NCBI RefSeq assembly: GCF_002078875.1 | Contig: NC_034438.1 | Span: 65,301,404 to 65,365,403, forward strand | DNA: 64,000 nucleotides | Source: Numida meleagris | Lineage: Eukaryota > Chordata > Aves > Galliformes > Numididae | Reading direction: 5' to 3' | Shown here: piece after piece, positions 35,914 to 48,610 of the stretch | How positions within the stretch are numbered: position 1 is the stretch's first letter | Layout: each line of letters begins with the position of its first letter | The notes under the pieces: generated by a model | Seen by the model: only the letters and a program-made list of their open reading frames with translations | Told to the model about the DNA's origin: nothing | Databases searched by the model: none | Translations under genes and position numbers: made by a program

Positions 35914-36840
35914 CACAGAATCGGAGGATCATAGGGGTTGGAAGGGACCTCTGGAGATCCCCCCAGCCCCCCTGCTAAAGCAAGTTCCATACAGTAGGTC
36001 ACACAGGAAGGCGGCCATGTGGGTCTTGAAGATCTCTGGAGAATTAGAGTCCACAGCCCCTCTGGGCAGCTTGTTCCAGTGCTCCATCACCCTCACTGTA
36101 AAGAAGTTCTTCCCCATGTTCAGAAGGAACTTCCTATGTTTGTGCCCATTGCCTCTTGTCATGTCACTGGGCACCACCAACAAGAACCTGGCCCCAGCCT
36201 CTTGACACCTGTGCTTCAGATATTTAGAAACAGCGATAAGATCTCTCAGTCTTCTCCAGGCTGAACAGTACCAGGCCTTTCATCATTTCCTTGTATGGGA
36301 GATGCACTAGGCCCCTAATTATTTTTGTGGCCCTCTGCTGGACTTTTTCTGGGAGATTCCTGGATTTTTTTGAGCTTAGGAATCCAGAACCGGACACAGT
36401 ATTCCAGATGTGGCCTCCTCAGGGCAGAGCAGAGGGGAAGGATCACCTCCCTTGACCTGCTGGCCATGCTCTTTTTAATGCACCCCAGGATGCCATTGGC
36501 CTTCATGGCCAAGAGGGCACACTGCTGGCTCATAGTTGCCCTGTTGTCCACCAGGACCCCCAGGTCCTTCTCCACAGAGCTCCTCTCCAGGAGGTCATTC
36601 CCTATCCTGTACTGATGTGTGCAGTTATTCCACTCTGATGTAGGACCGTAGACCTGTTCTTGTTGAAACTCATCAGGTTCCTCTCCACCCAACTCACCCA
36701 TCTGTCCAGGTCTTGTTGAAAGGCAGCACAGCCTTCTGTTTTTTTCCCACCCACCCATCTGAGCCCCCCTCCTTCCAGGAACAACATCCAAATGCCCGCA
36801 GAGAGCACTGCTGTGGATTTCCTCTCCTGTTAGCAAATGC
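35914..36840 (-). repeat. CR1 LINE with remnant of ORF2 C-terminus
   Basis: The longest CR1 copy in the window. The left end has the degenerate octamer and 'ggggttggaagggacctctgg'. The right half, read on the minus strand, keeps CR1 reverse-transcriptase C-terminal sequence: NDLLERSSVEKDLGVLVDNR, then SQQCALLAMKANGILGCIKK and LEYCVRFWIPKLKK. This is the typical end of CR1 ORF2, here open for over 200 codons. The 5' two-thirds of a full element (endonuclease and most of the reverse transcriptase) is missing, so it cannot be mobile. Confidence 0.93.
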
Positions 36841-37972
36841 TTCAGAGGTAGAGATTGCAAAATGACTACTGTCACGTCTGTGGGTGGCAGCAGCTTGGGA
36901 ATTTTGGCAATAAATTCCACTGTTAGCAGCTGTTCATATTTGTTCACTGAGAAACACTTAGGACAGCTAAAATCCCCAACACCCCACTGCGTGGCCAAAG
37001 TGACATTTGCCAATCTTTAGAGTATTTCTGTAAGTACTTAAGGTCTCCAAAAGTGCTGTTTTATCCATTGTTTATGGGGCACCATCACTGCCTCAGATCT
37101 CCTGGACCAGACAGAGGCAAGAAGACAAAGTGAACGTAGTAGTGGGATCAGTGCACAAAAAAAAAAAGCAGAGTATGCAGTATCAGGAAGCCAAGCCTGG
37201 GCTCCACAAGCTATAGCAGAGGAGGGACAGGACTAGGCAGGACTTCAGCTACAAATATTAGTACAGACTTTAGAAATGACTTTCAGTGACCTTGAACTGA
37301 TGAGACTGGGCAGTCCAACAGACCGCTGGCAGCAGGCAGCCCAGCCCTGCACTGCTCCCCAGCATCCCCATGTATCCCATCATCTTGCCACAACTGCACT
37401 GCATCAAAAACACATCCAAAAACGACAACAGAAACCACGCAGTAACAGGGAGAAAAAAAAAATGCCATCCAGAGCACAGGGCCTGCTGCTAGCTCTGGCT
37501 GAGCCCTGATTAACTGGCCACCTTACCCACAGGTTCACCAGTTGTCTCCAGGAGTAGAGCTTTTGTGATAAGCATTAGTTGCTGGAGCACCACCAGGAGC
37601 TTCCATCCCACTCCAGTCCCACCCAGGGCAGAGTCAGAGGGGGAAAATCCATGAAGAAAATCAGGAGTAAGCTGTGGAATTGTAGCCCTTCAACCGTGCA
37701 GCAGCACTGACATCTGGAGGGTGGGATGCAGTGGGTATGAGGAACCACCTCAGCGTACAGTAGCATTGCACAAATTCTCCCAGACAAGCCACGAGGCACA
37801 GTTGTTGCACAGAGGGATGGAGGGAGGCACGAGGCTCCATCCTTCTGCAAGGTGCCTACAGGGAAGGACAAGGCAGAGTCATTGCTTTGGCATATCTCAG
37901 AGCCCAGCACACAAAGACATCACCTGTGCTACGAACCCAGCAAGCTCTCCTCAACCAGCCCCAATAAAAACT
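36841..37972. other. Intergenic, nothing recognised
   Basis: Between two CR1 copies. It includes an 11-base A run near 37,158 and a 9-base A run near 37,453. Small open frames on both strands have no family resemblance. Confidence 0.6.
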
Positions 37973-38080
37973 TCACAGAATCACAGAATCATAAAGGTTG
38001 GGAGAGACCACTGAGATCACTAAGATCTAGGCCAACTGTCAACCCATCACCACTGTGCTCTCTAAACTGTATCTACCTCT
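37973..38080 (-). repeat. CR1 LINE short 3' fragment
   Basis: Starts with CACAGAATCACAGAATCAT and 'aaaggttgggagagacc', then 'atctaggccaactgtcaacccatcaccactgtgct'. This is the antisense 3' end of a CR1 subfamily that differs from the 35.9-kb copy. Only about 100 bases remain. Confidence 0.88.
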
Positions 38081-41000
38081 TGTAGCATCTGTTTGCCACA
38101 TGTTAAATTGAGCGAAGTTCTACAGTCATTAGTGAAAGACACCAACTTGGGAAGGTGCTAGCAAAACGGATAGTGACATAATCCTGATGAAGCATTCCTG
38201 CAAGGCTTTACAGGCAAATAGCCTATCATTAGAAAGGAGGGAAGAGCTTGTGAGTATCTGTGACATGTCACCTCCATGGAGAAATGTGGAGTTTCCTGGT
38301 ATACAATGGGAATTGACTTTCCCAACATCCCTGTCACCCCAGGTGACACTCCACCTTCAGCAGAGGAGACAGGAAGGCTCAGCCTTGCTTCGTTAGGGTG
38401 AAGAGGGAAAGGTGCAAAGTAGGGAACTTGCTCACTTGTTTGCCTCTAGGAGCATTGCTTTCGGGCACAGCACCAGCCCACAGAGGATCCAGACTTCTGC
38501 AGCAGTACCCTTCTCTGCTCCCTCCCACCTCCTTGCCTCAGCTGTTCCCTCCTAATCTCAATATGATCCTGTCTTCACTCAAAACACAGCTGCTTCCAGG
38601 TAGCAAGATCTGGTAGCTCCCATGGGGATCTTACTCTGCATCCATTCAGCCTCATGGGATGGAGAAGGCCCTTGGTCAGAGCATATCCCACTCCACATCT
38701 CTCTTACTGACCACCTCTACATTTGATTTGGAAGGGTGCTGGGGCAGAGCAGGGTAAAACAAACTTTCTTGGTTGCACTACTCCTGCCAAAAGGAGGATG
38801 ACTACAGCCTTCCTTTAACTGAGGAAAACAGCTATGCCAAGCTCCAGCCATGGAGAGCTCCAGAGATACTGAGTTTATAAAAGTTTGAGAGGGTTGTTTC
38901 CAATGGGGAAGTTAATTTCAAGTCATGATATTTTCTGTATAAAGAAAGTGGAAATTTTTGGCAGGAACAGGGGATAAGTAAGGCAGGTCAGAAGGCAGAG
39001 TTATAAACAGTGGAAAGCAGAAAGACAAATAGGGGAAAATCTTGCTGATGGGAATTTATTCACAGAGGGAGCCGTTTCCAAAGCCAGCTGAAAGCAAGTT
39101 CAGGTCATGTCTGAGCAGGGTTGGACGCTTTATGGCAAGAAGCATATTTAGCCAAGCTCTTAGGGAAGCAGACAGAAATCTGTCAGCTACAGCACAGGTC
39201 TCGCACTCTGCCAGGCCTGGGAAAGAGCAGTGCAGGGCAAGGATCAGCCCAGGTGACCCCTGGCCACTGTTTGCTGAGTCAGCCTTCAGCAAAAGGGAGT
39301 CAGGAAATAGCTGGACTGTAGCATTGTCCCTTAATATACTGATATGCAGGCTCTTTGAGCTTATAAATCAGAATATAAGTCAATATAGCTTGTCTGAGCT
39401 TTGCAGGATGTTTCCAGGGAATTTGTTATTGAGATGCTTCCGCACTAAAGGATCCAAACAGCATTTCAGTACCTAAAAGGCTTGATTTTTCAGAGCTTCC
39501 TTAATCTCTTGTCTCCTTCCTGCACAGAAGAAATATTAAATCACTGTGCTTTTAAATGTCAGAGATCACTCTGCTCTTGCCCCTGCGCATCCATCTGCCC
39601 ATGTTGACCTGTGCTGCCTTGGCCATGTGTCCTTGGTGGCTCCCACAGGCACCTTGGTGGTGACATCCAAGGGCTTGGTGCTCAACCTGTGATCAGAGTG
39701 CACAGTGCAACACTGACAAGGGGGTGAAGTGCTGGGGGGATGCCTCCTGCTGCTCCTGTGCAGCGAGCAGGAGGTGTGAGAGCTCACAGAGGAGCTTGTC
39801 AGGAAAAGCAGTTTTGCAGAGGGTAGCAGCAGCACTGCCCTTGACCACTGCAGGCGGTTCAGTAGTAGGGCATAAAATCTAAACGCTATCTCAGCTAGGC
39901 TTTGAGCGTCCCAGAGAGCTGAAATGAGGGGAAAAGGGAACAGCAAATGCTGGTCACAGCAGCTGTCTTGCCACACAGCTTAAAATTTAATATTGTATAT
40001 GTATTTGTTCATGCTTGCTAGACGTTAAAGAACTGCAGCTTGGGAAAAGTTATCAGCAGAAATACTACTGGAAAGCTGCCCAGACTTTCTTGTTTTCTTG
40101 GTACATTTTACCCATTATCCCTATTCAACTCCAAAATTTGCCTCAGATTTTTCCCAGATTTTAGTCCCTTTAATGTATTTTCACACGCATACTAGAACCC
40201 TATCAGTTCACCAGATCTACCAAGCCTGTTTGCAACTCTCCCCCTCTATTGCTGTCTGCCCAGGGGGATGCTCACTCTCAAGAAGCACACAGTGAGACCC
40301 ACCTTAACATATCTACATGTGCTTTCCTTGGAGCTTTCTGCTGGAGCACCTGGTCTGGGGCAGGTGAGGGACTCCTGCCTTGCCTGCACCACAGGTAGAG
40401 GCAGATTACCACATCCATGCCCTTCTCTGCCAGCACCCTGCAATGGGGCAGTTCTCTATAGCCTGCCACGCACCATCATGCAGGAGTACCTCCAGTGTGG
40501 AGCAGGCCCCAGCTACAGGTCCAGTCCATCATGCCACAGTGACGGAACACAATCTTTCCTTGCTGTTCCAGGGACCTTTCCACTCTGCCAGACCCAAACA
40601 AGCACCTGGCCTCCAGGCTAAAGGGTAGATGATTATCTAGGTGTGTCTGCAGCACATGCTAACAAACAGGACTATCTCTTCTCCTGATTAGAGGTCACCT
40701 GGAAGTCCTCACCCACTGCAGTGAGACAAGCAGTGACACACAAGTGATGCCACTATTCCACAGCCTTCCACCCTGAAACCACCTCAGGCTGTGCTGGGCA
40801 GCTGCCACCAGCCTTCATGGGGTACTCACTGAGAGTCATGGAGGATCTGCCCAGCCCCAAGCAGTTGTAGCTCTATAGTCCAGGAAAGACTTTGAGAACT
40901 AAGAAGTTCTCAAGTTTTGGAGTTGGATGTTTGTTTTGGTTTGATTTTGATCTGCAGATGTTCAGCGGGAAGAGCTGCCACATGAAAAAGAAGGTGGCAA

Positions 41001-42436
41001 AGCTCCGAAGTATCACCAGTGTGCCGCAGCATCAGCAGCTCTCCACTGTCTGGAGAATGTAAACACACTGTGACTAAAACCATAGTCAACCTTTCTTGCC
41101 AACTTCTTTGTTCAAAAGAGTGCACAGAGACTTCATGGCAGCAGTTGGTACTTGCCCACCATGAACACTGGGAGGGCCTCCAGTGGTTGCCTCAGCCCAC
41201 CCTTCACCTGCCTTTGAAATGTGATCTTGGCCACACACAGCACTAACCTCAGATTTATAGGGTGAAAATGGCTGGATTTCCGCACAAAGCTGTCTCCAAA
41301 AGAACAAAACTTGACAGAAATTTTCTGTCTTTTCTCCTCAAAAGAGGGAGGTTAAACATAGCACTAACAGTTATCACAGCAGAAGATAGTTTGTACCTTC
41401 AAGCACTCACAATGTTCTTGGTTGCCTTCACCTCTCTGAAAACTGGGTGGATTCAGACCTTTTCTCTCCACTGTCCCAAGCCCTCCTCAGGATCCCATAA
41501 TGCTGTATGCCTCTAGAGGAGTGCTCACTCCACCCAATTGCCCCTGGCTAAGGTTGAGATGCCCAGCAAAGGTCCAGGAAAGGCCCCACATTAGCTGAGC
41601 AGAACAGTGCAGATCAGACAACATCCCAGGCCATTGATACAGAGCTGGTGCACCCCTGCTCACCACCCTTTCCCTCTTCCTTGTCCTGCTTTACCAAGAA
41701 TGTGGTCATCAAGAACACGGTCACAACAGGAATCACAGCGCTCTCAGCCAGCCTCTTCTCCACCCTCTCTCTTCTCTTTCACATCTAAGGCCAAGATTTG
41801 CCTTCACAGCCCGGAATAATTAGTGCTCCTCTTTCCCTTGCACTACTTTTCTTCTTTTCTCCCTCACCCCACAAGGATGGGCAGCTTGCTGCTTCTTTTT
41901 CCTTCTTTATTCTGCCACAACAATGTTTCTCATTGGCACTGCATAAAGCCTTTCTCTAGTTCACGTCCACGCTTCGTACATCATCACTCCCCAGTCTCAT
42001 AGACCCAAAGTCAAGTTTACTCACACACTTCTCCTTCTACTAGATTTTGGTCGCCCTGAATGCCTTTGCTCAGACATCTCTTTCTTTTTTAAAGGATGTT
42101 TGTAGGCTTTTCAGTACGCACTCACCACAGCTGTAAATGTTTCTAGACATAGATAAAAATGAACAAAGAAAGAAAACATGTAAACTATATAACCAAAGTC
42201 ATTTCTGAATTCTGAATATGTGGAGAGCATTTGGGGGAGGAGAGCAGTTCTTGTTTTTGAACTCAATTTTTACAGATTATTGTCTGTACTGCCTTCAGTA
42301 GTGAACTTTTTTAATAGCCATCTTTTTTGCTCTGGTTATTTAATCTTTCTAAACTGTCCGTTCTCACTTAGTTCAACAAGGGAAGACTAAGCTGCCATTC
42401 TGGGATAATTTGTTTCATCCCACTACTCAGCTGTGG
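38081..42436. other. Intergenic, nothing recognised
   Basis: Repeat-poor spacer between AKAP2 and SLC46A2. The longest open frame (39,042-39,476, +, 144 codons) and its neighbours show no recognisable domain, splice partner or promoter. I make no gene call. Part of it may be old transposon sequence that I cannot identify by eye. Confidence 0.55.
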
Positions 42437-43097
42437 TGGACGGCAAGCTGGACATGAGCCAGCACTGTGCCCTCACAGCCCAGAAAGACTACCATATCCT
42501 GGGCTGCATCGAAAGAAGCGTGGCCAGGAGGGCAAGGAAGGTGATCCTGGCCTCTGCTCTGTGCTGGTGAGACTTCACCTGGAGCACTGCATCCAAATGT
42601 GGAGTCCTCAGTACAGGAGAGACAGGGACCTGTTGGAGTGTGTCCAGAGAAGGGCCACAAAAATGATCCAAGGAGTGGAACACCTCTCCTATGAGGCTGA
42701 GAGAGCTGGGGCTGTTCAGTCTGAACAAAAGAAGGCTCCAGGAAGACCTGACAGCGGCCTCTTTAGATACTGCAATATCTAAAGAGGGGGCTACATGAAA
42801 GAAAAGGACAGAGTCTTTAATGGGGTCTGATGTGATGTGACAAGGGGAAATAGTTTCAAACTGAAAGAGGGGAGATTTAGATTGGATATAAGGAAGAAAT
42901 TTGTTTTATAGTAATGGTGATGAGGCACTGGCACATGTTGCCCAGAGAGGTGGTGGATGCCCCATCCCTGGAGACACTCAAAGTCAGGCTGGACCGGGCT
43001 CTGAGCACCTGATGGAGCTGTATGTATCCCTGTTCATTGCAGGGGAGTTGGACTAGATGGCCTTTAAGTGTCCCTTCCTATTCAAACAATTCTATTA
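42437..43097 (+). repeat. CR1 LINE 3' segment, about 660 bases
   Basis: Sense CR1 beginning in the end of ORF2 ('ctggacatgagccagcactgtgccct' and the 'ggcctctgctctgtgctggtgagacttcacctggag' stretch, encoding the LLVRLHLEHCIQMWSPQYRRD-type end). It continues through 'gagggccacaaaaatgatccaagg', 'gctggggctgttcagtctg' and 'ttgcccagagaggtggtggatgccccatccctgg', and ends at 'ggccttttaagtgtccctt' and ATTCTATTAA. Several frameshifts and internal losses are visible. It is an inactive remnant. Confidence 0.94.
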
Positions 43098-45400
43098 AGT
43101 CCATTCCTACCAGACCCTTCCTACCTTACACTCTTGAATTTGCAGTGCTTCATGCCAAACCCATATAGGCTGACAACAATTTAAAAGAAGAGGTGAATAT
43201 TAATGAAAAGTAGAATGTGCACCAAAAAAATAGCATTTAGCATAAGGATTATCTGGGTCTAAGACGTACAGCAGGATTTTGTTCTGCAGTCCAGCTGATC
43301 GAGCAGGTGCTGGATACCACGAGAAGCCTTTTTTCCTGTCTCCATGCAGAGGATTTATGTTAAGAAATGCAGTTAAAGTGTCAGCACTAAATCACCTAAA
43401 TTCCTTGAGATAAATTAAAACGCAGCTGACCCAACAAAAAGCACACATAAAGGATGCTGGGTTTTGTCAATCCAGCAGGGGGAAAAGACCACAGGAGACT
43501 CCAGCCAGGCAAGGAGAGAACTCTGAAATAATGAGAAAAATAGGCAGAACTATAACTTCAGAGGGTGAAAGCATGATACTACTCTTCAAGTGCCAGCTTC
43601 CTCCATGGAACAGCTGCTGGGTCTCCCCCATCGTACCCTGGGGACAATCCTTGCTCCTTTCTCACTGCACTACATATCAGTGCACCACAGGGTCTCTCTC
43701 TGTGGAGACGAGCTGCTGCTGACCTGGTCTCAGGGTCCCCAGGCTAGAGGGCTGTAGGGGAGTTTGCCTTTAACCACTGGGTTTCAGCAGTCTACAGCAA
43801 TGTATTTTTGCCTTGCAACTAATCTCAACCATTCTGTAGGTGCGTGTTTTTAAATGTCAAGAGCCACTCTCTTACACCTCTTAAGGATCCCTTGTGCCAA
43901 TTCTGCTCAAATATTACATTCTAGAGCAGAATAATTGTCCCCTAAAATATCAGTAAAATGAGAACTGAGCCCTGTGGAAAAGCTGATTATGGAGAATGGT
44001 AATCTTAAAGCCTTTGTGGGATCAGATGAATATGGTATTCATGCAAAGTGTTTTGCAGTGGGATATGTTATACAGCCTGAGTTAAACTTGCGTTACACTT
44101 GTACTGCAGTTGCTGACATAAAATAATACCCTTCTATGAGAACCAACTCTAAAAAGCACATTTAATGAGAACGAGCACTCCAAATATCCTGGAAATATAT
44201 ATGCAATTCATGAGATCACTAATGGCATTTAGCACAGCTCATTAGCTCTCTGGGCCTGAGTAGCACTGAGCATAGCATGGTATCACCTAAATGTCAAGAG
44301 TGTCTGATGAATAAGCCAGGCAGCCTGTACATGCCACCGAGTGCGGAGGGAAAGCATCCCTCATTCAAGAGCTGAGCAGATCTGCAGCCTCTCCAGCTCA
44401 GTGCTCATAAAATTCCTCTGCATGGCAAGACAACCAGTGTCCCACATCAAAGCTAGAATGGGATGAAGCAATTTCTCTTTCCCTCTAGTATCTGGAAGAA
44501 AAGATGGGGCTCCCAGGTCAAAGCGAAACGTGCCCATGACTCTGGTTGCATGTGTTGACTGAACCAGACCCAGACTGCTGCTGTGGGGCTTTCAGTAAGG
44601 CTGCCTGGAATTTCCATCCTCTGGAAGTACTACTGTGTTTGGAGAAAAAGAAGAAGAACTAAAGAAACACCTGCAGAAAATCTGATACAAAAATAAACCA
44701 AGTATTTGGAACAAACCAGATTGTATTCTACAGCTGGCTATGAGTCTTTGGGTCTATTAAAAAAAAAAAAGTCATAATTCTCTGGCAACAGCAAATCATT
44801 CTAGCAGACAATTCCCCATTCCTTCCTATGTTAGTTCTTGGGATTTTTTCCCTCAAATAGAAACCTAAAACAAAAAGTATTGCACAACTGGACTAAGGAG
44901 TAAAAGAATGCCGCTCTTGAGCCATAAGTACACAGGCATTGAGTTGATGCCACCTGAATCAACAGAGAGTGCAGCAGATGGGGATTTTAACATGGTTTGT
45001 GCAATTAATCATTAATTTATTTTTTAAAGCCATCACCATGAATCTTCCCAGAGCAGACTGCTACTCTGCCTGTTATGAATCACTCAGCCAGTGCAGGATG
45101 AGATCATTATCATTTCAGTTAGCATTTCTGAGGCTGCCAAGCATCCCTTGAGTGCTTCCTGCAGACCCAAAGCATGGGGCAGCAGTAAAGAGTGTGGCTG
45201 GCTGCAAGCTGAGACTCCATGCCAACACACAGAGTGGAAATCGTGGATTGCTGCTGTGCTGCCATTGCCAGTGCCTTGGTCGCACTGGGAATTTCCTCCT
45301 CCTTTTGAAAATTCCCACACTGTAAAGTCCAAGGACACAGCACAAAGACTGTGAGGCAACTTATGAAAAATAAGGATTTTCTCTTACCATTTTTTCTTTT
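43098..45400. other. Intergenic, nothing recognised
   Basis: Unique-looking sequence upstream of SLC46A2 with an A run near 44,759. Overlapping open frames around 45.1-45.35 kb occur on both strands but have no recognisable product or splice structure. Confidence 0.55.
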
Positions 45401-46069
45401 TGGTGTAATTTCCTGCCTGTTTTATTGAAATAACAATGACATCAGAGGCATGATGTAGCAATAGGGCAAAGGGAAGCAGCTGAGAGCCAGAGAGCCAGCA
45501 ACACATTTGTGTGGAAGAAAGGGAAAGGAATGGAGTGAAGGGGAATTCATGAATTACTTGGCAAGAAAAGTACTCTATCTTCTCCTATCCCTGCCATCAG
45601 GCGTGAGCATCACTTCCCTGAGAGCCCTCTGGCCTGTGAAGGATGCCAAAAGAGAAAGAAAAAACGCAGCAACTACATGAATATTTTCACTTCCTAAAGT
45701 GGGTGACAGAAATTCCCCCCAGGTCATATGATCTTTGCTGAAGCTGCACCAGGAAGAGCAGCAGCAGCCAGCGAGTACAGGGCGTCTCCATACAAAAGCC
45801 TCTGCTGCCTGAGCCAGAGGTCAGAGCAGCTCAGGGATGTGCATGCGAATGCATGCATACGTACTAAGGCGAGGTGCAAACATCCTCCCAGCCGGATTGC
45901 CTCTTGCACAACCCTGATTCCGTGCAAACTGGCGGACCTTTTATTTTCCCTCCACCACTCCACTTCAAGCATGTATCCAGAGCAGAACTTCTGAGAACGC
46001 CACTTCCTCCAGCACATCTCTCGGAAAACAGCTCTCCTCTCTCCCTGATTAGAGGTGGCCATCTGCACC
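45400..46069 (+). promoter_or_regulatory. SLC46A2: Probable SLC46A2 promoter / 5' UTR region
   Basis: The sequence immediately upstream of the SLC46A2 start codon must contain the promoter and 5' UTR unless a non-coding first exon lies further away. I see no convincing TATA box or CpG island. ETS-like CACTTCCT / ACTTCCT cores occur near 45,690 and 46,002. An in-frame TGA at 46,046-46,048 closes the frame ahead of the start codon. The assignment rests on position only. Confidence 0.35.
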
Positions 46070-47132
46070 ATGGTGAGGATGTTGGCAATGAGAACATGGG
46101 TTGAGCCGGTGGTCGCAGGCTCCCAGGTGGCCAGTGCCTTCTATGACACAGCGCTGCTGCTGGTGGTGAAGAACTTCTACAACCAGACCAATTCAACTGC
46201 CCCTTCCCACGTACTGGAAGACGCTCAGCAGAAGGCTGTCTCTAATTTTTATATCATCTACAACCTTGTCCTGGGTCTGAGCCCGCTGGTGTCAGCCTAT
46301 GGCTTGTCCAAGCTGGGAGATAAGGTGCATCGGAAGATCCCCATCTGCATCTCGCTTCTTGGCTATTTGGGCTCCAAATCTCTCCTGCTTCTCCTGATCC
46401 TGCTGGACTGGCCGATTGAGGTGATGTATGGGGCTGCAGCCTTCAATGGGCTGACAGGCGGCTTCACCACATTCTGGGCAGGCATCATGGCTCTGGGATC
46501 CCTAGGCTCCTCTGAGAGCAGGAGGTCTCTGCGGCTCATCATTATTGAGATGGTGTATGGCCTTGCAGGCTTTCTGGGAAGCATGGCATCTGGCTACCTC
46601 TTTGTTGGCTTCAGCTATCACTATCGAGAGGGCACTGTGCTGGTGAGCTGCAGCATTGCTTGCTATGCTTTCTGTCTCCTCTACAGTGCTTTTGTGCTGA
46701 CAGTCCCCAAGCCAGCAGCTTCCAGCCCAGCCAAAGCCAAGAGTGTAGAGGAGGCTGGCGGCCAGCTACCAGCCCACACAGGAGGAGCAGAGAGTGCCCA
46801 TCCTTCAGAGAGCAGCAGCCAAACTCCAGTAACACCCTCAAAACTAATCATCATTATGCTTTTTGTGGCAGCGATCTTCTATGATCTTGCCGTGGTTGGT
46901 GCAATGAATGTACTTCCACTCTTCTTGATCAGGGAGCCTTTGAGTTGGAATGCCGTGGAGATTGGCCATGGCAATGCTGCTGGGTACGCGATTTTCATCA
47001 CCAGCTTCCTGGGGGTACTTGTGTTCTCCAAGTACTTTAAGGACATTACCATGATCATGATCGGAGTGGTGTCATTCAGTGCTGGCATCCTCATCATGGC
47101 CTTCGTACGGTGGACTTTCCTGTTCTACATAG
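46070..47132 (+). CDS. SLC46A2: SLC46A2 exon 1 (thymic stromal cotransporter), about 78% of the protein
   Basis: SLC46A2 (TSCOT) is a plasma-membrane solute carrier of the major facilitator superfamily, related to the folate carrier SLC46A1. It is expressed in thymic epithelium and has more recently been linked to uptake of muropeptides and antifolates. Exon 1 encodes 354 codons plus one base. The start at 46,070 sits in a strong context (CACCATGG) and is the first ATG after an in-frame TGA; ATGs at 46,079 and 46,088 are alternatives. RTWVEPVVAGSQVA aligns with the human N-terminus. Two N-glycosylation sequons (N38, N41) fall in the first outer loop. The MFS loop 2-3 motif GLSKLGDKVHRK is at 78-89. 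A hydrophilic central loop (about 214-260, Ser/Pro/Ala-rich) separates the two six-helix halves. Helices continue with AAIFYDLAVVGAMNVLPLFLIREPL, near-identical to human. The donor is CATAG|GTGAG, phase 1. The total of 453 residues compares with about 475 recalled for human. Confidence 0.97.
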
Positions 47133-48526
47133 GTGAGTTGAGCTACCTCAAGGGCCCTGTCCCCACATCTCTCTCATACAGTATACATCAATATCCAGAG
47201 AAGGCACATGCTCGTGTCAGTGCTCAGTTTAAGGCCAGTTAACTTGTAATTTGTCACTTGGTCATAGTCCAGATCCGAGTGGGAGAAAAATGCTCACAAT
47301 GTGGTGGGGCAGGAACTGTTGCAGGCTACCAGTACCAGCCAGACAACACTGTTCCATTAATGTGAAGCACTTGTTTCTCAAGACATAAGACTTAAGACTG
47401 CATTAGAAGATAATTGTGAAAGATTTCCTGCTAAGTGAACTTCTTAATATGTGATTTAATTTTGTTACATTAGGGTTTCTATGACTGATGGGAAAAATTA
47501 TATGAGAAACTGGAGCTGCTTTAGCAAATAATATATTATGGCAATGTACTACACAAACCTTACACTGTATATAAATGACTAAGGGACAGGTAATAATAGC
47601 TGGGGCAGCACTGCATGGTGAAGGAAAGGCAAGTTTATTTGGGGGAAGCAGCCTCTGCAGGAACACGGGAAACCAAAAGCCAAGAACAGTATCCCTGATG
47701 ACAGTGAGGTGGGTGATTCATACCTGACTAACAGAAGGAGTATGGTTTTGTCGCACAGCTTTCAGATCTCCTTTCTTAGAGTGAGAAAAAGATCCGAGAG
47801 AAATGACCTGAAGAAGTTTTTCTGTCTGCCTCTAGAAGAAGGGAGAAACTGAAAATTAAACAAAGTTATTTTAAGAGGAAAGATGGTAGGATATTATTTG
47901 TGTACCAAGCCTGAGTACCAAGCCATACTGAGCTAAATTTTTAACAGACTTTGTTAATCAATTAGGCAATTAGAGGAATAAAAGACATAAAATTATAATT
48001 TTAAAAATGCTTGTCTAATACTAAGTCTGTCACTGAAAAGTGCTGCTACTGGGTTTGCAAGATGCATATTCCTTGTGGTGGAGAAACACCTTGGTATGCT
48101 AGATGTGGAGTAGGCCTTTACTCAGGCAGAGCTAGAAGCACCACAGGAGAAAAAACAGTGTTCCTGCCCAGGCTGCGTAGCATAGGGTGCTCTCTCCAAT
48201 GGTTAGACCTGAATTGTCCACCTCACTACTAGAAGGAGAGTGCTGTATGTATACACTTGAACCTCGGGTCAAGACCAAGAGATCACAGCTGGCTCAGGCA
48301 AAGTGCCTCTGCTAGGTGCAGCAGTTGGTGGCTTATCCGCTGCCACCTGGATGAAGCAAGGACCTGCACTCCTCCTGCAGATTTTAACCTGAGGCTGAGG
48401 GGACATGACAAGGTGAAGCAAAGGCCCTGCCCAAGCCAGAGGCATGCAGTCTTCAAAAGCAGTGGGTGCTGTGTTATGAGACAGGAGGCAGGTACTGATG
48501 ATAACCATATATTCACTGTGTTGCAG
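47133..48526 (+). other. SLC46A2 intron 1
   Basis: Runs from a GTGAGTTG donor to a GTGTTGCAG acceptor. Exon 1 contributes one base (ATA-G) and exon 2 supplies CT, giving Ile-Ala, which matches the human FYIARAVMLFALIP junction. No other feature was recognised inside. Confidence 0.9.
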
Positions 48527-48610
48527 CTCGAGCAGTGATGCTCTTTGCCCTCATCCCCTTACCAACCATCAGGTCCATGTTGTCCAAGCATGTTGAAGGA
48601 TCATCCTATG
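48527..48610 (+). CDS. SLC46A2: SLC46A2 exon 2
   Basis: An 84-base exon encoding ARAVMLFALIPLPTIRSMLS and then KHVEGSSYG, with the last Gly codon split (phase 1). This covers a late transmembrane helix and the following loop. Human has ARAVMLFALIPVTTIRSAMS and then KLIKGSSYG as I recall. The acceptor is GTTGCAG and the donor is TATG|GTAAGT. Confidence 0.96.

Noticed and set aside
39042..39476. A 144-codon plus-strand frame in the intergenic region
   Set aside because: Not similar to any protein I recognise, no neighbouring exons or promoter features. Possible decayed repeat.
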